31,797 nucleotides of DNA, taken from Candidatus Poribacteria bacterium (lineage in GTDB: Bacteria; Abyssobacteria; SURF-5). Below the pieces are notes generated by a model that did not search any database, was not told the DNA's origin, and worked only from the letters and a program-made list of their open reading frames with translations. This document shows, piece after piece, positions 24,361 through 31,455 of this stretch. The stretch lies in contig JACRIR010000050.1 of the NCBI GenBank assembly GCA_016215705.1, positions 1 through 31,797 of the forward strand, given 5' to 3'. Both the position numbers and the translations under genes were made by a program. The first letter of the stretch is position 1, and every line of letters starts with the position of its first letter.

Positions 24361-26022
24361 TCAGGCTGCGCTTTCCGTATCTGTTGTCACTTCCTGCTTT
24401 TCGATTGCAGCGTCACGGGGTGACTGCGGCAGCAGGATAGTAAAGGTTGTTCCCTCGCTCAAGACACTTTTCAAGGATATCGAGCCGCCATGTCTCTGCA
24501 CTATCGAAAGTGCGACCGCAAGCCCGAGACCGACTCCTCCGCCTTCCTCCTTGGTTGTAAAAAAGGGCTCGAAAACGCGGCGCGCCGTTTCCTCGGTCAT
24601 CCCGACGCCGTTATCCTGGACGGTCATCTCGACAAAATTTGTTTCTGGGATGTATCGGCAGCCGAGCTTCAGGACGCCTTCGTCCACGACCGCGTCGCAA
24701 CCGTTTATCAGAAGCGCGAGCAGCACCTGCTTTATTTTCTGGGAGTCGCAATTCACATACGGTATTCCGTCGTCGAGGTCCAACTGCAAGTGAATGTTCC
24801 TCAGTGTAACAAGGTGCTCGATGAGGCGGACGGATTCATGAATGATGGTGCGTATATCGTTTGGGGCCAGCACCAGGTCGGACTGGCGCGAAAACTGCAA
24901 AAGGTTCTTCACGATTTCGCCGCAGCGCAGGGCCTCGTTCATTATCATGTCGAGAATTTCTCTGCTCTTTCCGAAGCCGTTCTCGGAGAACTTGTTGTTG
25001 TCGATCCGTTTTATGAGTAACTTCGAGTATGCGACGATGCCTGACAGCGGATTATTGAGCTCGTGTGCGACAATGGCGGCAAGCCGCCCGACCGAAGCCA
25101 TCTTCTCTGCCTGTAGGATTATCTGATTCGCTCTCTGCAACTCCTGGGTCTTGTTTTCGACACGATCTTCGAGAGTCTTCGTCCATTCGGTGATCTCACT
25201 GTGGGCCTTCTTCAGATCGCGCGTCATCTTGTTGAACGAACTGGCAAGCACTCCCAATTCGTCCGACGACTTGGCGTCGATAATGTAGTCCATGTCGCCC
25301 ATCGCGATGCGCTTCGTGCCCATTATGAGCTTCTTGACCGGCCCGTAAATCATGAGCCACACGAACCCCGCGGACACGAGTGAGATCGCGATCATGATGA
25401 CGAGCAGATTGAGGAAAATATTGCGCTGATATTCCGCAATGCTATCGTCAACTTTCGCGAGAGAGATATTGATGTCAAGCACCCCGAGAACCTTCTTCGA
25501 TTCGGGGTGCACGTGACAATCTGCGTTGAAGCACTCCGGCTCGTTTTCTATCGGCTGTATGAGGCCGAGAAGACGCTCGCCCCCATTGACCCGGAATATT
25601 CGAGCCCGGTCGGGCCGCGAGAGCCTGGCAATCGGCTGCTCTTTTGTGTGACAGGCATAGCAGGCTTCGGCTTTCTTATCGACGAACGTGTTCATCTCGG
25701 CTTCGTCGGTGGAGAAGGTGATCTTGCCCTCTTTATTCAGAATCCGGATTCTGTGTATCCCCGGCTCGTTTCCTATCTGTTTTATCGTGTGGTAGAGTTC
25801 ATCGCGGCGATTCTTGAGCATCGACAGACGGGTGCTTCGCGTTACGATGTCGCCGATTCCCTGGGCGCTTGTAAGCACCAGACTCTCCAGGTGCTTCCGG
25901 CTGTTCTCGATGTTGATGTAGCCGAAGACGCTGAAGATAACCAGCGCGCTACCCACCACACATATGATGAGTTTTATGGTGAGGCTGTTTGATATGCTGA
26001 GTACTCTCTTGATTAGACTCAT
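24361..26022 (-). CDS. Sensor histidine kinase with two c-type heme motifs in its periplasmic domain
   Basis: 553 residues. TM1 is about 16-36 and TM2 about 202-225, with a sensor domain of some 165 residues between them. That domain holds Cys121-Tyr-Ala-Cys124-His125 (CxxCH) and Cys164-X4-Cys169-His170 (CX4CH), both plausible covalent heme sites. A HAMP domain (about 226-278) and a coiled-coil follow. The phospho-acceptor is His320 in VAHELNNPLSG. The ATPase domain shows NGCDAV, DNGVGM and EPFFTTKEEGGGVGLGLAV. The C-terminus has no receiver. By known examples of heme c sensors it should respond to redox state or a gas ligand in the periplasm. It probably phosphorylates the sigma-54 regulator at 21538-22884, with the cytochrome gene lying between the two. 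The ribosome-binding site is weak. Confidence 0.92.
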   Translation of the reverse strand: MSLIKRVLSISNSLTIKLIICVVGSALVIFSVFGYINIENSRKHLESLVLTSAQGIGDIVTRSTRLSMLKNRRDELYHTIKQIGNEPGIHRIRILNKEGKITFSTDEAEMNTFVDKKAEACYACHTKEQPIARLSRPDRARIFRVNGGERLLGLIQPIENEPECFNADCHVHPESKKVLGVLDINISLAKVDDSIAEYQRNIFLNLLVIMIAISLVSAGFVWLMIYGPVKKLIMGTKRIAMGDMDYIIDAKSSDELGVLASSFNKMTRDLKKAHSEITEWTKTLEDRVENKTQELQRANQIILQAEKMASVGRLAAIVAHELNNPLSGIVAYSKLLIKRIDNNKFSENGFGKSREILDMIMNEALRCGEIVKNLLQFSRQSDLVLAPNDIRTIIHESVRLIEHLVTLRNIHLQLDLDDGIPYVNCDSQKIKQVLLALLINGCDAVVDEGVLKLGCRYIPETNFVEMTVQDNGVGMTEETARRVFEPFFTTKEEGGGVGLGLAVALSIVQRHGGSISLKSVLSEGTTFTILLPQSPRDAAIEKQEVTTDTESAA

Positions 26023-26284
26023 GTGCTCGTGTTATCCGGAATGTGCCACTCTGCGGAACCCCCTGCGCTCGCACGGGGCGGAAGTAGAAAGACGCGGGCT
26101 CGTTTTCGCGTGTGTTTCCAGATTGCATTGACCGCTACGACCGGAATATATTCTACTTCAATGGCTTGCGTGCGGTCAAGCAAGAGGAGATGCGACACAA
26201 AAGGCGCCTCCGTCTGCCTACATTTTGCCGAGACCGATGAATTCGTCATTCTGAGCATCCGACCCACGCCTATGACGGGTCAAT

Positions 26285-26326
26285 TGTGAAAGAAGCGCCT
26301 CTTAGTTTGGGGACACCATGCGGCAT
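26285..26326 (+). repeat. Partial ggggacacc palindrome with flank (copy 6)
   Basis: The flank tgtgaaagaagcgcc (26285-26299) is followed by ctcttagtttggggacacc and the atgcggcat tip, after which the second arm is missing. The flank is nearly identical to those at copies 4 and 5. Confidence 0.65.
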
Positions 26327-26329
26327 CGC

Positions 26330-26541
26330 CAGCTTATTCGGGGAGACCTTGCCGCAAGGCTAGTGTCATGTCACACTTGAGCCTGCAAGTGTGAGCGTAT
26401 GGTTTTGTAGGGGCGCGGCGCGCCGTGCCCCTACGGGAACCGACAAAACAGAGTTGACAGAACACTAGCTTATTCGGGGACACCTTGCCGCAAGGCCAGC
26501 TTATTCGGGGACACCTTGCCGCAAGGTGTCCCCGAATAAGC
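26330..26541 (+). repeat. 31-nt tandem array of half-palindromes ending in a full palindrome
   Basis: Units at 26330-26360, 26466-26496 and 26497-26527 are near-identical (start cagcttattcgggg, end ttgccgcaaggc). The last unit continues into a complete 43-nt palindrome (26499-26541). Units one and two are separated by the MITE-like insertion at 26364-26464 and would be directly adjacent without it. The arrangement resembles expansion of a BIME-type repeat. Confidence 0.8.
26364..26464. mobile_element. MITE-like insertion of about 101 bp with CTAG target duplication
   Basis: Flanked by CTAG at 26360-26363 and 26465-26468. The ends are imperfect inverted repeats: tgtcatgtcacact at the left, and tgttctgtcaact read inward from the right. 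Inside are a 9-bp stem (tcacacttg 26371-26379 with caagtgtga 26386-26394) and a 28-nt GTAGGGGC-type palindrome (26407-26434). It has no coding capacity. Removing it with one CTAG restores the 31-nt tandem array, where the sister junction reads ccag. A four-base CTAG/YTAR target is typical of IS5-type elements, so a transposase of that kind may have mobilised it. Confidence 0.65.
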
Positions 26542-26575
26542 GGCGTATTTCTTAGGGGAAGCGGAGAATCAGCCG

Positions 26576-26609
26576 GCGCAGGGGAGCCGGGGTTTGAGCT
26601 CCCCTGCGC
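26576..26609. repeat. Perfect 12-bp GC-rich stem-loop
   Basis: gcgcaggggagc (26576-26587) pairs with gctcccctgcgc (26598-26609) around ten bases. It lies about 270 nt downstream of the NrfD-type gene on the minus strand. No U-run follows, so intrinsic termination is doubtful. Confidence 0.5.
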
Positions 26610-26700
26610 ACGCTCCGTCCTCTCCTGCATAAGGCAGAACTTGGTTTCTCTTCCGCTTTGCTGCTGCGACGGGGACTGTGAATCCGTCACATAATTCCTT

Positions 26701-26729
26701 GTAAGGGCGACCCGACGGGTCGCCCCTAC
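26701..26729. repeat. GTA-headed hairpin, gggcgacccg type
   Basis: gtaagggcgacccg and cgggtcgcccctac pair around one base with a single mismatch. It is related in head sequence to the GTAGGGGC palindrome inside the MITE-like element (26407-26434). Confidence 0.6.
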
Positions 26730-26877
26730 GACCGGAATTCAAACCCTATTCATCACCTGTCATTCGCCCACAGTTGCGTCGAGCAAATTCTGCCAAATTG
26801 CGGGCGAAGATTCCCATATCAGCCTAAGCTCTGCGATGCCCTGTGAATGAATTCGGCCTTACAGGCGATATCACCAC

Positions 26878-28086
26878 TCATTCTCCCACAGGCGCTGCCA
26901 TGCCGGCGTTGTGAGGTGTCCTGCGCTGCGGGACAAGCAGCTCAAGCGTTTCCGCCGGTTCCGCCGCCGGTTTTTCTTCCGGGAACACGCGGAGATATTT
27001 GACAGCGGCCGCAAACAGCGCGAAGCCGGCGGCGACGAGGAACATGGTTGCCCCTATCTCCATCCATGAAGGGAAATAATTCGCGCCGGAGGACCGCATC
27101 ATTCCGGTTATGCTCACGTTGAGCCGGTTCATCACGAATCCCATGACGACCATGACGGACGCGACGAACAGGCCGCCCTGGCTTTCGCGAATCCTGCGAA
27201 CGGACAAGAGCGCCAGCGGGGCCACCACGCCGAATCCCATCTCGAGCATGAACATCTTGCTCTCGTGGCTTCCGTCGAGCAGCAACTTGAGGGCGCCCCT
27301 GTTATACAGGTCCTTTGTCTTCAACACAAAGTAGACTGCCAATATCACGAGAACAACGCGGCCTATGCTCGCCAGGATATCCAGTTCCAGCCGCTTGTTG
27401 AACGCGCGTCGGCTCAGGTAGGACTCGAATATCACCATTGAGAATCCGGTCGCGATGGCCGATATGAAGAACATCAATGGAAGGATGGGTGTGTACCACA
27501 GTGGATGCAGCCTGCCCGGAACAATCAGAAACACCGTGCCCAGCGAGGACTGGTGAAGCGTGGACAGTATGAAGCCCATGATCACGAGCGGAATCGTTAT
27601 CGTCTTCACTATTTTTATCGGTTTCTTCCATTTCAGGCGCTCGAAGATGATCGGGCTGAATTCGAGCGACAACACGGTCGTGTACATCATCACGCACCAG
27701 GCTACCTCGAACATTACGGAGTGCGGATTCCACATGATAAGCGGGTGCCAGATGCGGTAAGGCCGCCCGATATCGAGTATCAGTCCGGCGTTTACGAGCA
27801 GATAGCCCAGGAAGGCGCTCAGCACCGTCGAGGGGAGAATCGGCTTGTATTTCTTTATGTTGAAGACGTGCACGATCAATGTAATCGTGAAGCCGCCGGC
27901 CGCCAGGCCGACTCCGCAGAGGACGTCAAATCCGACCCACAAGCCCCACGGGACTTTGTCGCTCAGGGCGGTCGAAGCGCCGAGTCCTTTGAAAAGCCTG
28001 ATGTATGTGACGTACAAGCCCATGACCATTATGGCTGCAAACACTAATCTCCAGAACGTGATCTTAGGTATCCATTTCCGGTTCAT
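26878..28086 (-). CDS. NrfD/HybB-type integral membrane quinone-interacting subunit
   Basis: 402 residues with about ten hydrophobic helices, as in HybB/HmcC rather than the eight of short NrfD/PsrC proteins. Landmarks include VPWGLWVGFDVLCGVGLAAGG, GLILDIGRPYRIWHPLIMWN and PHSVMFEVAWCVMMY, which match the HybB branch. Such subunits exchange electrons between the quinone pool and an associated four-cluster ferredoxin. The C-terminal tail (about 370-402, EEKPAAEPAETLELLVPQRR) is hydrophilic. I chose ATG 28086 with ggag upstream. A TTG at 28110 that overlaps the stop of the Fe-S gene by three bases would add eight residues and is possible. It directly follows the Fe-S subunit gene. No hydrogenase, molybdopterin or nitrite reductase subunit is present in the window. 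Confidence 0.92.
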   Translation of the reverse strand: MNRKWIPKITFWRLVFAAIMVMGLYVTYIRLFKGLGASTALSDKVPWGLWVGFDVLCGVGLAAGGFTITLIVHVFNIKKYKPILPSTVLSAFLGYLLVNAGLILDIGRPYRIWHPLIMWNPHSVMFEVAWCVMMYTTVLSLEFSPIIFERLKWKKPIKIVKTITIPLVIMGFILSTLHQSSLGTVFLIVPGRLHPLWYTPILPLMFFISAIATGFSMVIFESYLSRRAFNKRLELDILASIGRVVLVILAVYFVLKTKDLYNRGALKLLLDGSHESKMFMLEMGFGVVAPLALLSVRRIRESQGGLFVASVMVVMGFVMNRLNVSITGMMRSSGANYFPSWMEIGATMFLVAAGFALFAAAVKYLRVFPEEKPAAEPAETLELLVPQRRTPHNAGMAAPVGE

Positions 28087-28106
28087 ATTCTCTTTTTCTC
28101 CATTTA

Positions 28107-28916
28107 TCAATTCTTCTTGAAACGATCAAGGAAGCGTTTCAGACTCGAACTGTCGTCGGTCCCTTCCTGCGCGCGTTTTTGGGCCTCGTTGATTCTCTCA
28201 TCTTCGAGGACCATACGGCGATTGATAATCCATGCGACGCCGCCTAGCAGCGTCCCGCCCACGAGCACGAAATCGGGAATCTTCGAGAGCACCGACCACG
28301 TAAGCAGCGGGAGCGGTTTCTGGATAAGGTTCGATTTGAAACCGATCTGCTCGAAGGGGACGGCGGCAAGAAACAGCATCGAGGTACCGCCGACCTCGTG
28401 TTCGCCGAAGATATGGGCCTGATATTGGCCGGGAGTGTCTGCTATTCTCTTGCGCGCCTCGAGCAGGAGCGCGCCTCGTTCGCCGAACGTTGTGGCGCCG
28501 GTCGGACACGCCTCAGCGCATGCGGGCATTCCGCCTGCCAGCACGCGGTCGTAACAGAACCAGCATTTCCTCACGCGGGGCAGCGCCTTGCTCCATTCAT
28601 ACGTCGGAACCTGGAACGGGCAGGCCTGCATGCAGTATCTGCAGCCGATGCACTTGTTCTCGTCATAGACCACGGGGCCCTCTTCCAACTTCTTAAGAGC
28701 GCCGACCGGGCAAACCGATGCGCAAGCCGGCTCGATGCAGTGCATGCACATCTTGCGCACGTAATAGTCGCCTCTCTGGAAGACCTTGGTGAATTTGCAC
28801 TCGGAGAGGTCTGTCTGATCGCAGTCTTCCGGCAAGTTGTTCTTCTCGCGGCATGCCTCCTCGCATGAGAGGCAGCCGATGCACATTGTCGTATCTATCA
28901 ACATTCCCTTCTGCAT
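28107..28916 (-). CDS. Four-cluster [4Fe-4S] ferredoxin subunit with C-terminal membrane helix (HybA/DmsB-like)
   Basis: 269 residues. Sixteen cysteines occur in the classic four blocks: CIGCLSCEEAC (Cys12-22), CMHCIEPACASVCP, CIGCRYCMQACP, and CWFCYDR with CAEACP. A hydrophobic helix near 222-243 (IPDFVLVGGTLLGGVAWII) anchors the C-terminus. Unlike HybA, DsrO or PsrB-type periplasmic subunits, there is no Tat signal, so the clusters should face the cytoplasm. The start is ATG 28916 with gaggagg before it. The stop lies 20 nt before the NrfD-type ATG. Together the two would link the quinone pool to a cytoplasmic-side partner, for which the GcvH-like proteins encoded just upstream are candidates. 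That last point is inference. Confidence 0.93.
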   Translation of the reverse strand: MQKGMLIDTTMCIGCLSCEEACREKNNLPEDCDQTDLSECKFTKVFQRGDYYVRKMCMHCIEPACASVCPVGALKKLEEGPVVYDENKCIGCRYCMQACPFQVPTYEWSKALPRVRKCWFCYDRVLAGGMPACAEACPTGATTFGERGALLLEARKRIADTPGQYQAHIFGEHEVGGTSMLFLAAVPFEQIGFKSNLIQKPLPLLTWSVLSKIPDFVLVGGTLLGGVAWIINRRMVLEDERINEAQKRAQEGTDDSSSLKRFLDRFKKN

Positions 28917-28943
28917 GTATTCCTCCTCAGAAACAGTCCCCTT

Positions 28944-28965
28944 TCCCCCTTTCGCAAAGGGGGGG
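28944..28965. repeat. ccccctttgcaaaggggg-family palindrome (copy 3) next to a G10 run
   Basis: tccccctttcgcaaaggggg differs from the other copies by one extra c at the centre. The run at 28959-28968 is ten consecutive G. It lies in the 73-nt gap between the third GcvH-like gene and the Fe-S gene, and could form secondary structure in the polycistronic mRNA. Confidence 0.65.
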
Positions 28966-28989
28966 GGGATTTTGCCGCCCCTCAGTGCA

Positions 28990-29703
28990 TTACGAATTCT
29001 TCAGAAACTCTTCCTCGAACATCTTCCACGCCTCGTCATCCAGCGACTCGAGCAAGCTGTCCAGCGACAGAGCGCCGTCCTGCATTGTGACGCCTACCGT
29101 CTGGAGTCTCGGCAACTGCGCCGCCACCAACTGATGCAGCCGGAACAGTTCCTCGTATACCCACTTGGCCGCTTCCTCCGCGATTCTCAGCGCCTTGATG
29201 TCGGTTGCCAGGTTGGCGGGCTTTATCTTGCAGACCCATTCCGACGGATCAGCATTGAGGCGGCCCGCTGCATTCTCATTCACTGAAACAACGGTTCCCC
29301 CGATGGGCGCGACGAAATCGGCCCTGCGGGCCCCTTGCCGCACCGAGAACAGGCATTCGCCCCGGCGCACGCTTTGTCCAATGGCCGGAAGATCGACCGT
29401 GTCGACCTTTCCAATCGCCCTGCGCGCGAGAGCATCCACACCGACCGCTGCGTCGCCGCTCTTCTCGACCGAGGCCCACGTGTGCCCGCGATGCAAGAAA
29501 GCGTTTGGCACGGGGTGAATTCCGAAATCGTTCAGACACGCAGTTATTCTTGAAAAGCTTGGGAGCACGTGTGATTGCCGCTCGGGCGGATCGGGAATGA
29601 AGAAGCCGTAGACCTCTTTGCCCCGTTTGGCCGAAATCATTTGAATGACCACGTCTACCACAAGAAACGCCAGCGCTATGCCCACTACCGCAATAGGAAC
29701 CAT
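28990..29703 (-). CDS. Membrane-anchored GcvH-like protein lacking the lipoyl lysine (divergent member)
   Basis: 237 residues. An N-terminal helix (2-23) is followed by SAKRGKE, so by the positive-inside rule the rest faces the cytoplasm. Residues about 70-160 have the H-protein fold: HRGHTWASV, AAVGVDALARRAIGKVDTVDLP, and FVAPIGGTVVSVNE. In true GcvH the lipoylated lysine lies four residues before the aspartate in S-x-K-A-A-S-D; here that position is Ala125 (QGARRAD), so lipoylation is not expected. The C-terminal 80 residues are helical and acidic (SLLESLDDEAWKMFEEEF). It starts at ATG 29703, seven bases after aaggag. It is the third of three such genes in a row and lies 73 nt before the Fe-S gene. 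No GcvP or GcvT is nearby. Confidence 0.8.
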   Translation of the reverse strand: MVPIAVVGIALAFLVVDVVIQMISAKRGKEVYGFFIPDPPERQSHVLPSFSRITACLNDFGIHPVPNAFLHRGHTWASVEKSGDAAVGVDALARRAIGKVDTVDLPAIGQSVRRGECLFSVRQGARRADFVAPIGGTVVSVNENAAGRLNADPSEWVCKIKPANLATDIKALRIAEEAAKWVYEELFRLHQLVAAQLPRLQTVGVTMQDGALSLDSLLESLDDEAWKMFEEEFLKNS

Positions 29704-29754
29704 CTCTCCTCTCCTTTCAAAATATTCCGAACATAGGAAAATCCATTTGCCGGC

Positions 29755-30534
29755 TCATTCCGGCTCGTGCATGAAGACGCGGCCGGCGAACTTGCGCCAG
29801 TCCGTCGTCGCGAAGCGGTCGGCCAGTCCTCCCTCGGGCAGGCCGCCATCCTGAAACACCAGACCCATCTTGCCGCTGAAGGCGGTCCTCAGTTCCGCAG
29901 CAGACTCCTCCATCCACCTTTTCGCTATGTTTCCGCGAAGAAGATTCCGAAGGTTCTGCTTGAGATTCCTGCTCTTGACCACCATAAGCCAACCGGCGCC
30001 GTAGGGTTCCCTCGAGAGGGTTTCGGGATTCGCCAGCACGCTCTCGTTGATGGCGACAACTTCGCCGTCGAGCGGAAAGAGCATGTCGAGCTTTCTGGCG
30101 TTTCGAGACAGAGTCCATCCCTTTCCCCCCTGCATGCAGGGCTCGCCCACGCGCGGAAGCTTTATTGAAGAAGGCTCTCCGATGAGCTTGGAGGCAAACT
30201 CATCGACGCCGATTACGGCCGTGTCCGGACTGCGGGGAGCCACCCATGCGTGTCCTTGATGGTAGTAAAACGCCTCGGGCAAAGCGTATCCCTCGACACG
30301 AACAGGAGCGCTGCCGGCAGGTTGTGAGAGAGACATGCCAAGAGACCCGATGATGGCGGAGTCTTCTGCATATGCTCTTTCACCAGTCTCGGCTTCGCCA
30401 CTCGCGCCGTGAAGAACCCGCACACGAACAAACCGGGCAACATGGTCAAAGCAGGCTACGGTGATGAGCGATAAGCCCATCAAAAGGAGAAACGTCAATA
30501 CAACGATTAGGGCCGGCATTGCGATGGGTATCAT
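29755..30534 (-). CDS. Membrane-anchored GcvH-like protein lacking the lipoyl lysine (tandem paralogue 2)
   Basis: 259 residues. The N-terminal helix (4-27) is followed by HVARFVRVRV, again suggesting a cytoplasmic soluble part. Residues 79-190 form a GcvH-like domain (YYHQGHAWVA, AVIGVDEFASKLIG, LPRVGEP, LFPLDGEVVAINE, EPYGAGWLMVVK). The lipoyl position is Ala146; a lysine two residues on (Lys148) is out of register. A conserved tail follows (MEESAAELRTAFSG, FQDGGLPEGGLADRF). It is plainly paralogous to the protein at 30619-31362, with most residues identical from residue 78 onward. Cys133 (GEPCMQGGKGW) is shared with that paralogue. The start is ATG 30534 with aaggagg at nine bases; an upstream in-frame start lacks such a site. 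Confidence 0.82.
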   Translation of the reverse strand: MIPIAMPALIVVLTFLLLMGLSLITVACFDHVARFVRVRVLHGASGEAETGERAYAEDSAIIGSLGMSLSQPAGSAPVRVEGYALPEAFYYHQGHAWVAPRSPDTAVIGVDEFASKLIGEPSSIKLPRVGEPCMQGGKGWTLSRNARKLDMLFPLDGEVVAINESVLANPETLSREPYGAGWLMVVKSRNLKQNLRNLLRGNIAKRWMEESAAELRTAFSGKMGLVFQDGGLPEGGLADRFATTDWRKFAGRVFMHEPE

Positions 30535-30618
30535 GTTCTTTCTCCTCCTTAGGGAAGCCGGTTCACGGTTCACGGTTTGCAGTTTACAGTTGAATCACAG
30601 AGAAAGCTGAACACCTTA

Positions 30619-31362
30619 TTAACCCCGTCGCTCGACCATGAAAACGCGATCGGCAAATCTTTCCCAATCAGCCTCGTCAAAACACTCTGCCAATCCCTCT
30701 TTCGGAAGACCGCCATCCTGGTACACAGCGCCCAGTTTGCCGCTGAAAGCAGACCTGAGCTCAGCCGCAGACTCTTCCATCCACCTCATGGCAATTGCTC
30801 CATTGAGAAGGTTGCGCAGATTTCGCTTCAACTCGCGGGGTTTCACCATTGCGAGCCACCCATTGCCGTAAGGTTCCTTCGTCAGAATCTCGGGGTTGTT
30901 GAGAACGCGCTCGTTTATTGCGACCACTTCTCCGTCCAATGGAAACGGCATAGCGAGCATTCTCCCCTTCGTCGAGAAAATCCAACCTTTTGCGCCCTGC
31001 CGGCAGCGTTCGCCAACGCGCGGAAGCTTTACGGATGTCGGCTTCCCGATAAGTTTGCCCGCGAAGTCGTCCACACCAATCACTGCCGTGCCCGATTCCT
31101 GAAGAGCCACCCAAGCGTGGCCTTGGTGGTAGTATAAGGATTGCGGAAGGGCATAGCCTTCTATGCGGACAGCAGCGTCGGCGGCCGTAGGCAAGACCAC
31201 GACGGTCCGGGGAGTGGAACGCTGAGTGTCGCCAATGTCGAGCGGCCCGATGAAGGGTCCTTCCGGAACCGCTTTCGGAACAATCCCTTTCTTCATGAAT
31301 CCGGAAAGATAGCTCACACCGACGAAAACACCAAAAGTCAGGAGTGTCAGGAAGAGGGACAT
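30619..31362 (-). CDS. Membrane-anchored GcvH-like protein lacking the lipoyl lysine (tandem paralogue 1, first gene)
   Basis: 247 residues. The N-terminal helix (2-22) is followed by MKKG, giving a cytoplasmic C-terminal part. The GcvH-like domain (about 66-178) shows YYHQGHAWVA, AVIGVDDFAGKLIG, LPRVGERC, FPLDGEVVAINE and EPYGNGWLAMVK. The lipoyl position is Gly133, with Lys132 next to it. The tail MEESAAELRSAFSG ... YQDGGLPKEGLAE matches the neighbouring paralogue. The start is ATG 31362, nine bases after gagagagg; two in-frame ATGs further upstream (31371, 31395) are badly spaced or without a site. As the first gene of the presumed operon it lies 94 nt downstream of the sigma-54-type promoter candidate. 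I infer a scaffold or carrier role with the Fe-S/NrfD subunits. Confidence 0.82.
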   Translation of the reverse strand: MSLFLTLLTFGVFVGVSYLSGFMKKGIVPKAVPEGPFIGPLDIGDTQRSTPRTVVVLPTAADAAVRIEGYALPQSLYYHQGHAWVALQESGTAVIGVDDFAGKLIGKPTSVKLPRVGERCRQGAKGWIFSTKGRMLAMPFPLDGEVVAINERVLNNPEILTKEPYGNGWLAMVKPRELKRNLRNLLNGAIAMRWMEESAAELRSAFSGKLGAVYQDGGLPKEGLAECFDEADWERFADRVFMVERRG

Positions 31363-31455
31363 AATTATCATCCTCTCTCGCGTTGAGAAATGCATCCGGT
31401 TGTCGTTAACCTTGCCAGTTCACATGTTGCCTGTTGTCTCATGCCATAGTTAGTA

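Larger units (their letters stand above)
26023..26877. other. Gene-free, repeat-filled 855-nt region
   Basis: No open frame here has recognisable protein features. The left third (26023-26280) is ordinary-looking sequence that must contain the kinase promoter. The rest holds a half palindrome (26285-26326), a 31-nt tandem array split by a MITE-like insertion (26330-26541), a 12-bp GC-rich stem (26576-26609), and a GTA-headed hairpin (26701-26729). This gap separates the NrfD/Fe-S/GcvH-like genes from the kinase/cytochrome/regulator genes, so two transcripts are likely. Confidence 0.6.

Noticed and set aside
26023-26289. Small open frames on both strands upstream of the kinase
   Set aside because: Under 90 residues, mutually overlapping, without ribosome-binding sites or conserved features.
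26285-26541. Regularly repeated palindromic units, CRISPR-like at first sight
   Set aside because: The units are directly abutting without unique spacers of constant length, one interval is a structured insertion, and no cas gene is present.
26878-28916. Hydrogenase-2 (hybAB) operon
   Set aside because: No NiFe large or small subunit or maturation genes, and the Fe-S protein has no Tat signal.
28990-31362. Glycine cleavage system H proteins
   Set aside because: The lipoyl lysine is missing in all three, an N-terminal membrane helix is present, and there are no gcvT, gcvP or lipoate genes nearby.
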